A stretch of DNA of 64,000 bases from Blattamonas nauphoetae (GCA_033064195.1 JARBJD010000022.1:400502-464501), one strand, 5' to 3'. Positions 44,845 through 57,535 are shown, counted from the first letter of the stretch. The notes: generated from the letters alone by a model not told the origin. Translations and numbers: made by a program.

Positions 44845-47188
44845 ACACTTGTGGTCACCATTATGTCGACCTCCAATATCAGTTCACACATTCCTCTAGC
44901 TTTTCACTTCAACAGAGTACTTTTATTTGCTATTCAAAAAAGGATGACGGAAATAAATGTCTGTGACTGTTTGGTGAGGAGAAAATTCTGGAACAATTTT
45001 TGAGCAAAAGATCAATTATTGGACCTTATAGCCTCATTCCGCAAATCGCACAAAAAAGAGTGAACTTTTCGATGTCACATCTCCACAACCAATCATCCGT
45101 TTTCAACCAAATAAAGTACATTCTATTCGTAGAGACCTCGAAAAATGATTGTTATGAACAAAGATGCAAAAAATTGCCTCAATGAGTATTTTATCTTTAG
45201 TGATCGGATCATCAACCAAAGTATCTGGCAAAAAAGTTCATGATAATTGATTCACTGATTATTAGGATATTTCCAAAATGAATTGTGAAAAGTCACTCTT
45301 TTCAAGTACAAGGCGGTTTTCTCAATGAGTATCAGGATATTTTTTTTCACAATTTTAAATTTTTGCTTTGTTGGACTATGTCCATCAGATTCTGGGAAAA
45401 TCTTGATTTATGGCGGTTTAAAGAGGTTCTGCGTTTTTGTGACGGCACAGAAAAGTTCAAGCACCCCCCATCAACACCGACCGTCGCCTTTCATTTTTTC
45501 AAATATTCCGGTCTCTTTCCAAATACTCTTCCACACGTCAAAGTACTGATTGTGTGTGGTTTTTTAGTATTGGTTTGAATATTTGATACCTGAAAAAGTT
45601 CGAATGCACATCTTCGAATCTCGTCTCATCACACAGCCGAGATCGACATGTCCTTTCTCAATGATTTGTTGGAGCCACTCTTCGATGTCATTCTTATGAA
45701 TTTCGACAAAACACTAGCTCGAGGGATTTGTCTCGTTATCTGATTCGGATTCTCGAACTTTTTTACGATCTCAACAATTCTCGTACATCTCTTCACACCA
45801 TAGCCCGAAAACATTCTCAAAATGGCTTAATTCTGGAGAAGACATAGCGTTGGAAGCGATAAAATGGTTTGTACCAAGAATAATTGCAGCAGTATTGATG
45901 TGATGGATGGAAGTATTGTCCATCACGAAGGCGTATGTGTCATTGGTTGGGAGAGAGGTTTAGAATCGTCTGAGGTATGATTCAGACACAGCATGATCGA
46001 TCCTTCCCCGAGTACATTCTGTGTGCAATACGCTGTCGTCTGATTTATCACAGAGGACGTTGAACTTCAGAGTTGGTGGTGGCTCTACCCCATCTTCTGA
46101 AACAATTCGCGTTCCAAAATGAAAATCCAAACTCTCATTTCCGAATCCGGGCTTTCAACAATGCCACAAAAAAATACCAAAACATCAAAGTAACAAAAGG
46201 CGACACAAACTGGAACCAAAATGTCTTTCCTGGATCAACTTACACCTCAACAGATCACACGGTGCTACACTTGAAGATCTGTTTGATCTCTCAGATCATG
46301 AAAAGCAAGCCAAATGTTTTAGAAACCACATGCTCAGAGGTGAGATGGAGATCCAGCGATGTTCCAAGAATTCTGGAGGTCGTGAAGAGAAGAATTGACA
46401 CATTGATCTCTTCCGACAGTCTTTTATGATGTTAACAAAACAAGCGGACATCTCAAAACTCAACTGTTCAACGAAAGATTCGAAAAGATGGTGACAGAAG
46501 GAAACTGGTCGAAAGTACGAAAGAAGGCAAGATTATCGGTTGCTTGGAGACAACAACGCTCAAAGCATAAGTGAGGAACAACACAAAGACAACCCACATC
46601 GTTTTGTTGCCTCATTCTTGGAAACCAACATAGAGATGATCTTAAAGTGCTTTTTCTTCACCAGATGCATGCTTCAATCCAACGCCAATTCATAGAAAAT
46701 GGCATCACGAACCTTGTGACAGACCAAATTGTGTGTTTTTTTGGACTTTAAGGACAATTGGAGGTTCGTACTCAGAAACACGCAGAGCAGCAAGGATTCT
46801 TTCTTTACCAGCAGATACCGGATTTGGGAGAATGGGTGATATCAAAAAAGGAATTAAATGAGATCGAGATGACCCTTAGATTTTAATTTACTCAGATCTT
46901 GAATCACGATGGGATTTTTGTGTTAGATGTTCAGGACCACCAATTCGTACAAGTTATTTCACCCGTACCAAAGAAGGGACATCCACTCTGTATGACTGGA
47001 ATTTCGTTGTACCTGAATTTTGAAGAACCAGTCTTGGACAATTTGTAACGTAAAAGCGCAGAGGTTACGCGGAAAGAACCATTGAAAAGGTTGAAAGAAC
47101 ACAAGCAACTTTCGAGACTCAAACAATGAGCCAGGTCGAAGACGAGCCAGGTCGCCACGCACAGACTAAGAAAAGTCCCGTGACAATT

Positions 47189-47274
47189 GCCCTTTTTCTA
47201 CAAAAATCAATATTGGTCAAACTAATATAAAATTCAAATTTGAGAATTCGACTCCCACGCAATCACGAGAAAAC
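47189..47274. repeat. Dispersed repeat, copy 1 (partner at 61651-61739)
   Basis: Shares with 61651-61739 the blocks TTGGTCAAACTAA, AATTTGA/ATTTGAA and CCCACGCAATC-CGAGAAAAC in the same order and spacing, in the same orientation. Roughly four bases in five agree by eye. No coding content. Confidence 0.7.
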
Positions 47275-47454
47275 TTCAAAATACCCCCTTCAGCCCGATT
47301 CAAAAACTCATTTTGGCAATATCTCAACAACCAATGTACCGATTTAGATGAAACTTTTCACAGAAACATTTTTTGGTGAAACGAACATTTTGACATTAAT
47401 TTGGAGAAAAAATTCTGGGTATTTGGGAAAATCGAAAAAAACACATATTTTTCT

Positions 47455-47515
47455 CGAAACAAGGCTCCTCTCCTCAACCAAGATAGAGCTTCACAAGAAA
47501 TAGGTCAAAGATGGC
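47455..47515 (+). repeat. Fragment related to the transposase-like gene at 57.7-59.5 kb
   Basis: AAGGCTCCTCTCCTCAAC and GGTCAAAGATGGC in this interval correspond to 58423-58475, inside the coding region of the transposase-like gene (PRLLSSTKKDLHQKLVQDG). It is a short decayed piece of a second copy or relative. Confidence 0.65.
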
Positions 47516-48059
47516 TAGACTCCAAAGTCAAGCGAAATTCATATGGGACAATATTTTTGACATCATAGGTCTCAACCGAAAAAGGACACTTTCCTAAAAT
47601 TCGTAAATCCTTCACGAATTGAGATGATATGTATTTTTTAATTGAGATTCTTGATGTTCTGATCTCCATGATCGTTCTTCTCTGAAAAGGAGTCTGATCG
47701 AACCATAATAGTGATATTCTGTCCAAGCTTTTCTGGAAAGGGCGTTTCACGATTTCGCTGTCTGTCTACGGCAGTGTAGTCATGAATTAATTAGCCATCA
47801 GTATCCTGGACACAGTCTGTTCTCACTATTTCGTCATCTCACCTCAATCTCAGATATTCTGCTTCTCAGACCTTTTGTCACATTTTTCCTTTCCTCTATC
47901 CCTCTCTCCCAGCAAACCCTCCTTGTAGTGCTCAACCACTGTCATCGAACGCACCTTTTCTGCCCGTGCCAATCATCAACCCTTCATTCTCATCCCTTCC
48001 TCCTCCTTCCTTGTCTTCCCTTCCTCCAGATATCTTCTCCACTCTCCTTCTTCTTTGTG

Positions 48060-49568
48060 GATGGGGTCAATTATTGTGACAGCAGACTGGGCAAGCTCAC
48101 GCAGACATTCAACACGTTGATGAAAACTCTCTCAGAAGCGGACTATGTCGAGCGCAAGGATCTGTACGCTAGTCCCCGTATATCTCTCTTTCGGTTTTAT
48201 TCTTTATTTGTTCTCTGCTAGTCTTGGTTCGTAGGATTGGAGACTCATCAATGTCTTCGACCACGCTGCCTCAGCTGATGACCAGGATCTTAAAAAAACT
48301 TGTCGAAACGGCCTTCCGCGTGTGTGTCCCACTCTCCCTAATTTCTTGCAGCAATAGCAAGAACAAGGTCGTGCTCGGCGGACACAGTGCTTGTGGCATC
48401 GTCACCCACCGCTTTGTTACCAGTGGCATCGTTGATCAGTCTTGGATCGACGCTTACATCTTTGTTGTCATCTCTTCGGGTGCTCCCTTCGGCGGTGCTC
48501 CGATGGCGTTTGGTTCTTCAGCGTCGCCAAGAAAGTGGATGTTCCCGTGGGTGTGCAGGGAGAGATGAACGTTATTTTTTGGGATGATTGATGATTCACG
48601 CTGTTCTTCTGTTATCTTCGTTCAATCTTTACCGTTCTTTCCGTCACAGTTCGGGGAGTCCACAATCAACATTCTGACGCAAGATTGCGGCTGTCTGCAC
48701 TGGATGATCCCCAGCAAGAACACCTTCGACGACAATTATGTCGTTGGCCAGCTCAAAAGTATGCTTTCCACTCCATCTTCCATTATATTCACTGTTTTCT
48801 CTTTCATCTTCAAAACATCCACAGTCCTCTCCCCTCCTCCCCTCCAACATATCCTCCCTTCACCCACTCTCCCCCTCTCCCATCTCTCTGCTTGCAAAGG
48901 CGACATTATGCGCAACATCACAATGAAGAACAGGACGTGGACATTCGACCAGGGAGGTAAGGCCGGTTTGAAGACAGACATCCAACACACTCGAAACATC
49001 ACCGACAAGCCTCTCGTCAAGCCGAAGGTGATGACACACGTGATGTACTCGATTGGTCTGTGTTTATCCATGTTTCTGCCCTTCCCACTCTCTCCATCTT
49101 TCTCTATTTTTGTTGCCTTATCTGCCAATCATTCGTGTCTCCTTCTTTTCTGCGCTTCTTCGTCGTCGTTAGGTGTCACAACCACTGCTGGTGTGATTCT
49201 GAATGCCACCAATCCGCGCAGGTGGTCGGACACGCATTCTGATTACTACGTGGATGGCGACGGCACAGTCCCGATTGTTTCACTCAGTGGTGTGTCTTAT
49301 TTCCGTTCATTCTCGTTCTGTGCCCTTTTTTACCATTCTTTTCGCTCTCCCTTCCCTCGCCTGATTTTCCACTCTTTTCTCATCTTTCGCAGTCCTCCGC
49401 AAGTGGAGAGACACCTCGCTTGTCGAATTCCACACGTACCGTGGCTGTGACCACATGGGCATTATCACAGACGCTGTCCCAATTGGCCATATTTTGGACA
49501 TCACTGCGCCGGAAACTGCCGCGAATATGGAGGATGAGGACTCACTCAACCCTCCCGACGACTTTTAG
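48060..49568 (+). pseudogene. LCAT/PLA2G15-like lipase-acyltransferase, 5'-truncated and probably decaying
   Basis: Exons read in order: GKLTQTFNTLMKTLSEADY, DWRLINVFDHAASADDQ, KVVLGGHSACGIVTHRFV with the nucleophile elbow GHSACG (48380-48397; family GHSxGG), YIFVVISSGAPFGGAP, TQDCGCLHWMIPSK, then ILNATNPRRW, DYYVDGDGTVPIVSLS with the acid Asp, and TYRGCDHMGIITDAV with the catalytic His; stop TAG at 49566-49568. So the Ser-Asp-His triad of LCAT-fold lipases is present, and introns (some over 100 nt) can be placed in the 3' half. Against a working gene: the usual N-terminal block with the VPG oxyanion region is absent; the junction before DWRL does not keep frame; and a seven-A run at 48292-48298 shifts frame between QDLKK and VETAF. 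Assembly error could explain the last point. Confidence 0.65.
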
Positions 49569-49818
49569 AAGTCTATGTTACTTCATCACACATTTATCCT
49601 GTTATCTTCATCATTCTGTCCTTTCAGAGAGTTCCATCCTTTTTTGCTCAACATTCGTCCAACGTGGTGTCTAGCATATTGTGGAGAGACGTATCGTGTT
49701 GTGATTTTGTATGCTGCCCTTGATTCATGGAGGATCATCATGAGAGAAGGGCATGATCGATCCGTCATCAACGATGCAAGAAGAATGTCCTCATCAATTG
49801 AATCCACATCGTTCTATT

Positions 49819-50280
49819 ATGCCCAAAAACTCTGAAGCAGATGGAATAATCATGTCAGAACGTGAACCATTCCTCACATTCGATCTCAACGCACAATTGT
49901 CGATTGAGGACAAATCGAGAATTTACTGTTCGCTTGTTGCCCTTGTGTAAGCTGAACACCTGTTTGATGAAGCCCTTCAAGGCAGAGCTGTCCAATTTTG
50001 AAGAAACTCGAACCAACATGGAAACAATCAGAACAAGAAGCGAACTTCGTTATCGACCTTGTTCCTTCTTCGACTGGATCGTTCATGCTTCAGCCAGATC
50101 GCCTTCTGGCTTTGTTTAGAGTATTTCCACTCTATTGTCATCTCCTCACTCGACTGTGGTCGCAGTGGTGATGACCTTCCTGGACAGAACAAACAGAGCT
50201 TCATCGAGCGAAATCCATCTTCGTATCAAGCTTCCAATCCTCTCTTCAATCATCATTCATCGATGAAACTGGTTCAAAAG
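49819..50280 (+). pseudogene. Broken copy of a lineage-specific oxymonad protein family (N-terminal part)
   Basis: ATG at 49819 gives MPKNSEADGIIMSEREPF then LTFDLNAQLSIEDKSRIYCS and LVALV. In the same frame after an in-frame stop the family text continues (AEHLFDEALQGRAVQF); it then resumes in another frame with FVIDLVPSSTGS, SPSGFV, SISTLLSSPHSTVVAVV. I recognise this as the start of a family with hundreds of members in Blattamonas (..EPFLxFxPNSELSFEDKSxIYxSLVALVK.. DLVPSSxGSPSGF..). The function of the family is unknown; the helical repeats look ARM-like. This copy has at least one stop and two frame changes, so it is dead. Confidence 0.7.
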
Positions 50281-50339
50281 TTTCTGAAAGTTCGTATCTC
50301 CACATTCTTCACATTCCATCTGGTTTCAAAGGAACTATT

Positions 50340-51060
50340 CATTTCCCGATCTAACTCATGGCCTTACCTCCACTACTCTTCACTGCTCCTTCCCACTTCA
50401 TCGTGCGCTCCTCGATCATCACTCGTACAGCAGGTGCCATCACTCCGAAAGATCTACCAACACCAGCTTGATTCTCATTGGAGACCCTGTCACAACGGGA
50501 ATTGTATCCGTCACTATGACGATTCTCTCTCTTCCCGCAACCGATTGTTTCTCGTTTTCTTCTTCATCGTTGTCAACCTACCCTGGAGAAATCTTCATTG
50601 GTCTTCTCGACTCAACTACACCTGACACCGAAGTGGATGAAATCATTGGATGTAATATTAAGAGTTTGTCTCCCTTTTCCTCATATCTCCAGATTCTCTC
50701 TCACTCTCTTCATCGACTGGTCGAATCAACCTCAAGACACCATCCACCCGTCGCGTCACTGAACTGCCGTTAAACTACTCACATTTGAAGGAAGGAGCTT
50801 GTGTGTGGATGTAGGTGGACATGGAATCGACACCTCGAACAGTCTAATTCTTCATGAATGGGCAAGCTGGCCAGCTTTATGTTTCTGGTCTTTCCCAATC
50901 TGTCAGAATCGGTGTTTGCTTCTCTCGTTTTTGTTCTCTTTCAAGTTCACTGTTTTTGTGCAAGAAACGTCGTTCGGAATTGACAGAATCGCTCGACAGC
51001 AAAGACCAACCCCAATCGCACCGGAAATGAAAGATCTGACTTGCCAGAACTTGACCACAC
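50340..51060 (+). pseudogene. Broken SPRY-like domain of the same family network
   Basis: Spread over frames, the sequence reads SHFIVRSSIITRTAGA, ILIGDPVTTGIVSVTMTIL, GEIFIGLLDSTTPDTEVDEI, VDMESTPRTV, FFMNGQAGQLYVSGLSQSV, RIGVCFSR, and ends in an RPTPIAPEMKDL block. I recall the order (VTxGVVSVTITILSL.. GLLDSTAP.. VRMEVDLDSTPRTVQFFVNG.. YVSGxPSSVRIGFS.. RLSRPTPI) as a SPRY/B30.2-like module common at the ends of Blattamonas proteins. Several stops and shifts mean it is no longer coding. It lies 60 bp after the ARM-like fragment and may be from the same or another dead gene. Confidence 0.65.
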
Positions 51061-51085
51061 TTGTCTTTCGTGAAGGATACTGAAA

Positions 51086-54000
51086 GAGAGTGAGATGGAC
51101 TTGCTTGATCTTGGATTGGGCAATGTGGGTGGAGTGATTTACCGCATTTTCAAAACTACAACACAGTGATTTCTTGTTTCTCTTCTCTCCGTTCTGATTG
51201 ACGGATACAACTTCATGTGTGTTGTTCACTCCGTTCATGCCATTGATTTCTTGATTCTACAATTTTGTGCGTCATTTCTGCCTTTCATCTTGATTTCTAT
51301 CCGATTCTTCTATCCCGTCAGATTCGACCGATCTTGCAGTGGTTAGGCCATGCGTGTCCATTCTCTGTTGATTTCGGTGATAGAGATGGCATGGATGGTG
51401 AGAGATAGGATTGTGCGAAGGACTCGACAAGAGTGGAACACTACTCACGCGGACGAAGTGACATTTATAGATTGCTGCTCGGAAGTGTGGGAGGGCCATT
51501 TGGGAGCACATGCACACCGACAGTTCTGATGAGATGCCCGACCAGCGATGGGCAAGCTTCGATTTGACATCGCTCCAATCTCGGAACATACCAACGAATT
51601 GAACTGCTCTACACCCACACATCAGCCATCAACTGCTCTTGTGCTCATTTGTTGTGAAGATTGAGGTTATTCTCGCCGATGTTGAACAACCCAAAACGAT
51701 CTATCACTTCACAACTGGCCACAATCGCTCCTTTCTCCCATTTGGACGTGCAATGTTCCTTCCCTTCATGCCCATATCATAAACCTGCTCCGCATTCTCC
51801 GACAATCTCGGAGACTCGCTGAAAGGCCTCGCCCACACTTTCACTCCGAATTGGCCGAACAGCAAGGATGATGCGATGTCTCCACACTTTTTTGGGAAGC
51901 TGGATCAAACAGCACGTGTCGCTGTCAGCTGAACAACACTTAGAACACGGAGTCGAACAAAAATCAATCGAACACTCATCGCCGTCCACCAACTCCCCTC
52001 TTTCGGCTGTCTCCCAATCGTTTCTCGTTTCCTGGCCAGTGATGCAGCACAGTCTTCTTATAGCGGATACTCGAGTTATTTTACGTTAATTCCTCTGTTT
52101 TTCGTTTTTCGTCATTTTTTGCCAAATGTGTCAATAGTGGCATTCAATCCAGACCTCACACAATCAATTCCTCCTGATATCCATTGTTTGTCCCTAACTG
52201 AATAATTCTTGTCTTGATTGGTTGAAGTTACTCTATTCATGGGATGGATCGTCACTGGGTTCCTCTCCGTAGCTTCACCGTTGCACTCGGAGACTAGATG
52301 AGAGCCGACACAGAAGCGGCCCAATCTGGACAACGGATGATGTAATCTCTGTTTTCGGAAGGCTTCGAAGACACACTCGAACAGAAGATGAAACACGAAA
52401 AGAGCGGCTCTTATGGGAGTTATCTTGTCAACAGCTGTCTCTCAATCTCACAGAAACTGGGATTGAATGTGTGAAGGCTGTGAACGATTCAATCTCAAAT
52501 GACACATCGAAACTACCTCGCTGGAATGACTCCAACTCATTTCCGTGGACTCCCCTTCGATGTTTGGAATACTCTGATTGCTGGTACAGATGAACAGATT
52601 CTGCGATCGCCTCCACTCTTCTAGAAGTGGGTTGCTCATTTAGGTTCGTCGTTCTCAACGCGACTGTCTTTGACTGTCACATCTTCGACCGTCCTCTCTC
52701 CACACAATTCCTTGCGTCTCTGCACGATCCATTGTGACCAGATTATCTTTCCCACTCTCGACTTTTGGAGCATCTCAAAATCCCATCTCATCAATCTCGT
52801 AAAAATGAAATGTAGCCTACACTCCCGCCATTTCACATCCACCCAGGATTGGTTCCATGATCGTCCCCTGTTGAACTTGTACTCTGTCATTGTTCTCGTT
52901 CCGGGAACCAATCCCCAAACTGTCATCCGAAACCGAAGAATCGAATCACTCTTCTCGACTTTGTTGGTCCACATGGGGTTTACTCTTCATTGCACCTCGT
53001 CGGGGATGGAACAACTTGTTGCGCACCCGGTTACCACCGTTTGAAAACGATCTCACGTTCCGTAGCGAAAAAGAAAGTCAACCGTTCGCATTAATCGCTG
53101 TTCTGATAACGATTCGAGACGCGACTATTTTGCATACAATTGACAAACTATTCAGGTATCTCTCTTCTTCCCTTTCACTGCCCCTCTCTCTCAAATCCCA
53201 TCATTTTCCCAAAACAGGTTAGAAGCCGTCGAACAACGACATTTGCACTGTTTTTGCCTTCCTGACCTCTCTCGCCCACGCTGGTGTCCCAATCACAAAG
53301 CAGGCAATCCTCCAGATTCTCTCAATGACAGCGCTGAAAACGTGGCGGAAGAAGGAGGGCGAGGGGAAGGCTGTAGGCGACGAGGATTTGATTGCTGTTG
53401 TGAACAATGCGCATGCTCATCTTTTGATAATGTAGAAGCGACAATATCTGTGATTATCCTCCGCTTGGCCAGAATCCGTACTCTATACAAGAAACACGCT
53501 TGGACGGTGATCGTGTTTTCTCACCGTGGTATTTTGAGAGGAGAGTGATGGAACAGACAAGAAGAGCGAAACCAAAAGAACACTGAGAGCAGAAAGATCG
53601 ATCGCCTATTTCTCTCACAAATCCGAAACCAAACATGCTGCTGGTCAAAATAAACCAAAGACTACTGCGGTATCCACTTCTCCCTCCTCGCTATCCAACT
53701 TATCTCCATCCGCCAGCAACTTCATTCAACCTTAACACTCCGTTCAAGCGATCTCGGTGAACAGAACTCAATCAACATGTTCTGTTTGATTGGTCGTCCA
53801 TGGTCTGATTCATAGTCAGAATAAGACATCATATTACACATGCTGAACTTTTCAGTCCAAACCGGATCGTGATCAATCGACAATAATGATAATCGGACGT
53901 TTGTTTCCCCTTTTTCATCGCTATTTCTATCTCTTCAGCAATCTGGTTCATCGTAATTGATAAATTTTCCAATATTCAGTTGCGACTGCTGTGATGAGCG

Positions 54001-54950
54001 AGGGAGGATTTGATTCGATGTTTGTTGTCGTTTAACCTTTATGTGTGCCTTCTTTTATTGGCAAAACAGCACTCCTGCTCATCTTCACATACCTCTTTCC
54101 CAACCTCGCCGTTTCTGTCGCTATGATTCAGCCAGGCTCATCGATTCCCTTCGTTTCTCAAACTCCACAACATCTGAAGATAAACACACAACGATCACTT
54201 TTACATTGCTTGGTGAATGCTCCTTTCTGGTTTCTTAAATTTGGGAGTTCTGAACAAGGACACTTTTCATTTTTAATTGGAATAGTGGTGACCATCATGT
54301 TTCTCCACCTTTTCATTTCAACTGGACTTCTCTGATTGACTGTGGTGTAGGTTGTATTATGTGCATCACTATTTCGAGACGACTATATTGAAAAAAGGAA
54401 GAAGGAAAGAGAAATCGACGATAACAACATGCGATAAGAATTGCTGGATAGATATGCGTTGAAACCAGAAAACGACGGAAATGCAAAAAGAATATCGGCT
54501 CTGTGTCACTGCAATCAAATCCGTTCTGTGGGCATTTTGTGAGGAGGTGTTGCTGGAGAGGTGGAGTCAGATCATGAAAGGCGTTATCTTGATCTGCAGA
54601 TCCCTTTCTCCCTCCTCAACCATGACCACATCGGTTCCTTCCATCCGTCAGGAATGAGATTGGAATGGTTCGTTGTCGTCATCAGCTTGTTCTTTTGGCT
54701 CTTCTTGTTCAGCGGCTGGTTTGGAATTCTGTACTTCTATTTCGTCTCTCTTCGCTCATCTTCTCTTCTAACTGCTCATACAAATCGTCATTCGTCAGAT
54801 AGATCTTAAAACATCTACACAAACGCACTCTCGATCTTCCTTGTCTCTCGTCGCTTTCTGGTCGACAACATTAACTGCAGAAACAGCATACACAACACAC
54901 CAATCCACCTCTCCCGTCTCACACACTATGTTCGCCTATCTCCGTTGCAG
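51086..54950. other. Gene-poor stretch with decayed coding fragments
   Basis: No intact gene is visible in 3.9 kb. Coding-like pieces on the plus strand include 51860-52050 (MMRCLHTFLGSW, HVSLSAEQHLEHGVEQ), about 52645-52740 (ATVFDCHIFDRPLSTQFLAS), 53235-53415 (FLTSLAHAGVPITKQAILQI, LIAVVNNAHAHL), 54045-54335 (hydrophobic, LLIFTYLFPNLAVSVAMI) and 54640-54760 (WFVVVISLFFWLFLFSGWFG, a membrane span). I cannot join them into a gene or name a family. They look like several dead host genes, partly of the same family network as 49.8-51.1 kb. Confidence 0.5.
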
Positions 54951-54999
54951 TAGAGTGGAGAAGGGCAGAAGAGGGAGATTGGGGTTGGCAGCGAGCAGC

Positions 55000-56690
55000 G
55001 AGTCAAAAGAAACGACAGGGTGCAGAAACGCCTTCTTTCCGTCGAGGAGAGAGTGTGTGAGGTCGAAAAACCCACACCCGCTTCGGGTTGATGTTGGGCA
55101 CGTCGGAAAAGAGACAAGAAACTGGAAGAGATGTCAAAGGCGGGGATCCTTTGAATGGAGAAGAGTGTGGAAGAGGTGGACTAACGACGTGATTCCAGTC
55201 AAGGTCAGTTGCCAATTTTGAAGCAGAGACACAAATCTGAGCAATGACACGATCGAAGAAACTGTTGTGGGTTCCCTTTCGACATGTGAAGTGAATACGG
55301 GCCAAACGTGCAGGAGGAACGAAATAGATCGTTGCAGAAGCGGAACAGATAGTACGAAGAGCGATTCATATTTCTCCGGGATGATGTCGAGTGTTAGAGA
55401 TGATTGGATACCCGTTGACACACGTTTGTGTGTATGTTCTTCTGTCTTTTTTAACCACTTTCAGAAGGGTACTGGTGACTTCAGAGAGGATGTCGGCTCG
55501 AATGAGCGGTGGAAAGGCTAATTCCGACCCATCAAGTCTGGTCTTTCGTTGAACTCGCTCGACGACAGCCAAGATCGCTTCGTTCACCCGGATGAAGTCC
55601 TCCCATCTGTTTTCGAACAATAGTCCAGAGAAAGAGGCAAAACCGTGAACATTAGGAGCTTGCTCAGGCTGACAAAAAGTGTCGTGAAATCTGGAGCCTA
55701 GGTCGGTCGTAGAGATATTAGGGTGAGGAGGATGGAAAGGAACGAGTTGTTGTTTAGTAGATCAGTTTTTGTAAGTGTTAGCTGGTTCGGGTCAAGGTCA
55801 GTGAAGCACTACCACTACACGGCCGAGTGAGGACTGAACGAAAGAACAGGAAGCTTGACGCTGTCTGATCTTGATTGATAGCCACTAGTTGTACCAATTG
55901 TTCAAATACTTCGTTAGTTTTGTCGAGCTCGAGCATAGACTTGGAAAATGTGATCTGACCAGCTGATGAATACTCTGCGACGATGTCGGAGGAGTTTGTG
56001 ATGCCGAGAGTGAGAATTTGAGCGATAAATGAGATGGTATTGCTGTCATCTCCACATGGTTTGACAATTTCTTCCGAGTGGTTGAGAAAGAGTATGGAAG
56101 AAGAGATGGAGTGGGTTTGGTATAGTTCTTCGTCAACTATCTCAAACAGGAGTTGGAGCTCAAATGTCTTGAATGTGAGCAGTTCTACCACTTCCTGTGT
56201 CTGTAAGCCGAAAGAGTACTCGAACATCAAGACGAGAAGATCAGGTGATGTTTGTGCGTGACTGAGAGTTTGTGAGTCCAAATAAGGGCCGCTTTGGGGA
56301 ATTGCGAATGTTTGAAGAGCTGAAAGGACTTTTGGGGAGGTTTTGTTAGTGAAATTGATGAATGGAGTGAGATGAGGAGTTCTTCCACTGGTTCTTCTTC
56401 TGAACGAAGGAAATGGAGTGAAAATGGGAAGGAAGGATAATAACAAACGCGAATTAGAGATCTGGTCAATTATTTCGGAGGTGAGATCGATCCAAAAGTC
56501 AGCAGAGAGTTTGGCGAGGGGTTTGAAGGTATTTTATATCGCTAGGCGTGATTGGTTTCTGACAATGTTTAAATTTGTCAAAAGATTGCTCAAATGCGAA
56601 TATTTCCGATTCTTAGAGAGGAATTGGCAGAGTGTGGAGTCCGATAGAGTCGAGATTGTCTGTTTGGGAGTGGAAGGCGACATTCAAATC
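55000..56690 (-). pseudogene. Helical-repeat coding remnant, probably broken
   Basis: Minus-strand pieces: MSPSTPKQTISTLSD from an ATG at about 56683, KPLAKLSADFWIDLTSEIID, a 222-codon frame from about 56446 to 55778 (LVLMFEYSFGLQTQEVV, FIAQILTLGITNSSDIVAEY), then 55620-55366 and 55421-55134 (SRLLRFVSLLQNWQLTL-like helices). The composition is leucine-rich and ARM-like. A stop follows the first block without a usable splice site, and later frames do not connect cleanly. It is either a dead gene or a multi-exon gene that I cannot splice by eye. Confidence 0.4.
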
Positions 56691-56876
56691 ACAAACAGGA
56701 GAATCTGCAAGGCGTGTGTGGAGGGCGACTGACACTCGTCGAGGAGGGTGATTGGGCATGTTATGATGGACGAGAGGAGAGTTCACGCCGGTGATGTGGC
56801 AATGCTGGTGGAACATAAATTGGTGCGGTCAACGTTTGATGATGCCAATGACGCTATTTGTGGAGAAGTGGAGGTG

Positions 56877-56975
56877 GGAAGAGGGAAGTTTGTGATGGGA
56901 TGGGGGGAAGGAAGAGGGAAGTTTGTGATGGGATGGGGGGAAGGAAGAGGGAAGTTTGTGATGGGATGGGGGAGA
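56877..56975. repeat. Three tandem copies of a 33-bp unit
   Basis: Copies start at 56877, 56910 and 56943 and are practically identical (core GAAGTTTGTGATGGGATGGG). One strand is almost pure purine with G4-G6 runs. The unit length is divisible by three, so every frame is repetitive too, but no gene is credible. Confidence 0.95.
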
Positions 56976-57035
56976 AGATGAGGTCCACCAGTGATAGGGA
57001 GAGCAATACGAGGTGGATTGGAGGCGGGAAGCTGG

Positions 57036-57535
57036 TCATTCGAGGTTGATTGGAGGGGGAGAAGCGGGTCGTTCGAGGTGGATTGGAGGTGTTAAGAGGG
57101 TCATTCGAGGTGGATTGGAGGGGGAGAAGCGGGTCGTTCGAGGTGGATTGGAGGTGTTAAGAGGGTCATTCGAGGGTTGATTGGAGGGAGAAGCGGGTCG
57201 TTCGAGGTGGATTGGAGGTGTTAAGAGGGTCATTCGAGGGTGGATTGGAGGGAGAAGCGGGTCGTTCGAGGTGGATTGGAGGTGTTAAGAGGGTCATTCG
57301 AGGTGGATTGGAGGGGAGAAGCGGGTCGTTCGAGGTGGATTGGAGGTGTTAAGAGGGTCATTCGAGGGTTGGGATTGGAGGGGGAGAAGCGGGTCGTTCG
57401 AGGTGGATTGGAGGTGTTAAGAGGGTCATTCGAGGTGGATTGGAGGGGAGAAGCGGGTCGTTCGAGGGTGGATTGGAGGTGTTAAGAGGGTCATTCGAGG
57501 TGGATTGGAGGGCTTGGGTCGTTCGAGGTGGATTT
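57036..57535. repeat. Minisatellite of alternating 31-33-bp subunits (about 64-bp period)
   Basis: Two related subunits alternate about eight times. Both begin GGTGGATTGGAGG; one continues with GAGAAGCGGGTCGTTCGA, the other with TGTTAAGAGGGTCATTCGA. Single-base indels between copies shift the frame, so peptide repeats read on the minus strand are by-products. Confidence 0.95.

Larger units (their letters stand above)
43736..47860. other. Gene-poor stretch with decayed coding fragments
   Basis: About 4.1 kb without an intact gene. Short coding-like pieces survive: minus 44479-44670 (NGLLLDEVCTMVGGKVCITS), plus about 46070-46430 (HFRIRAFNNATKKYQ) and plus 46425-46590 (FYDVNKTSGHLKTQLFNERF). 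None is recognised. Fragments of dispersed repeats at 47189-47274 and 47455-47515 match sequences near 61.7 and 58.4 kb, so at least the right part derives from transposon-like DNA. Confidence 0.55.
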
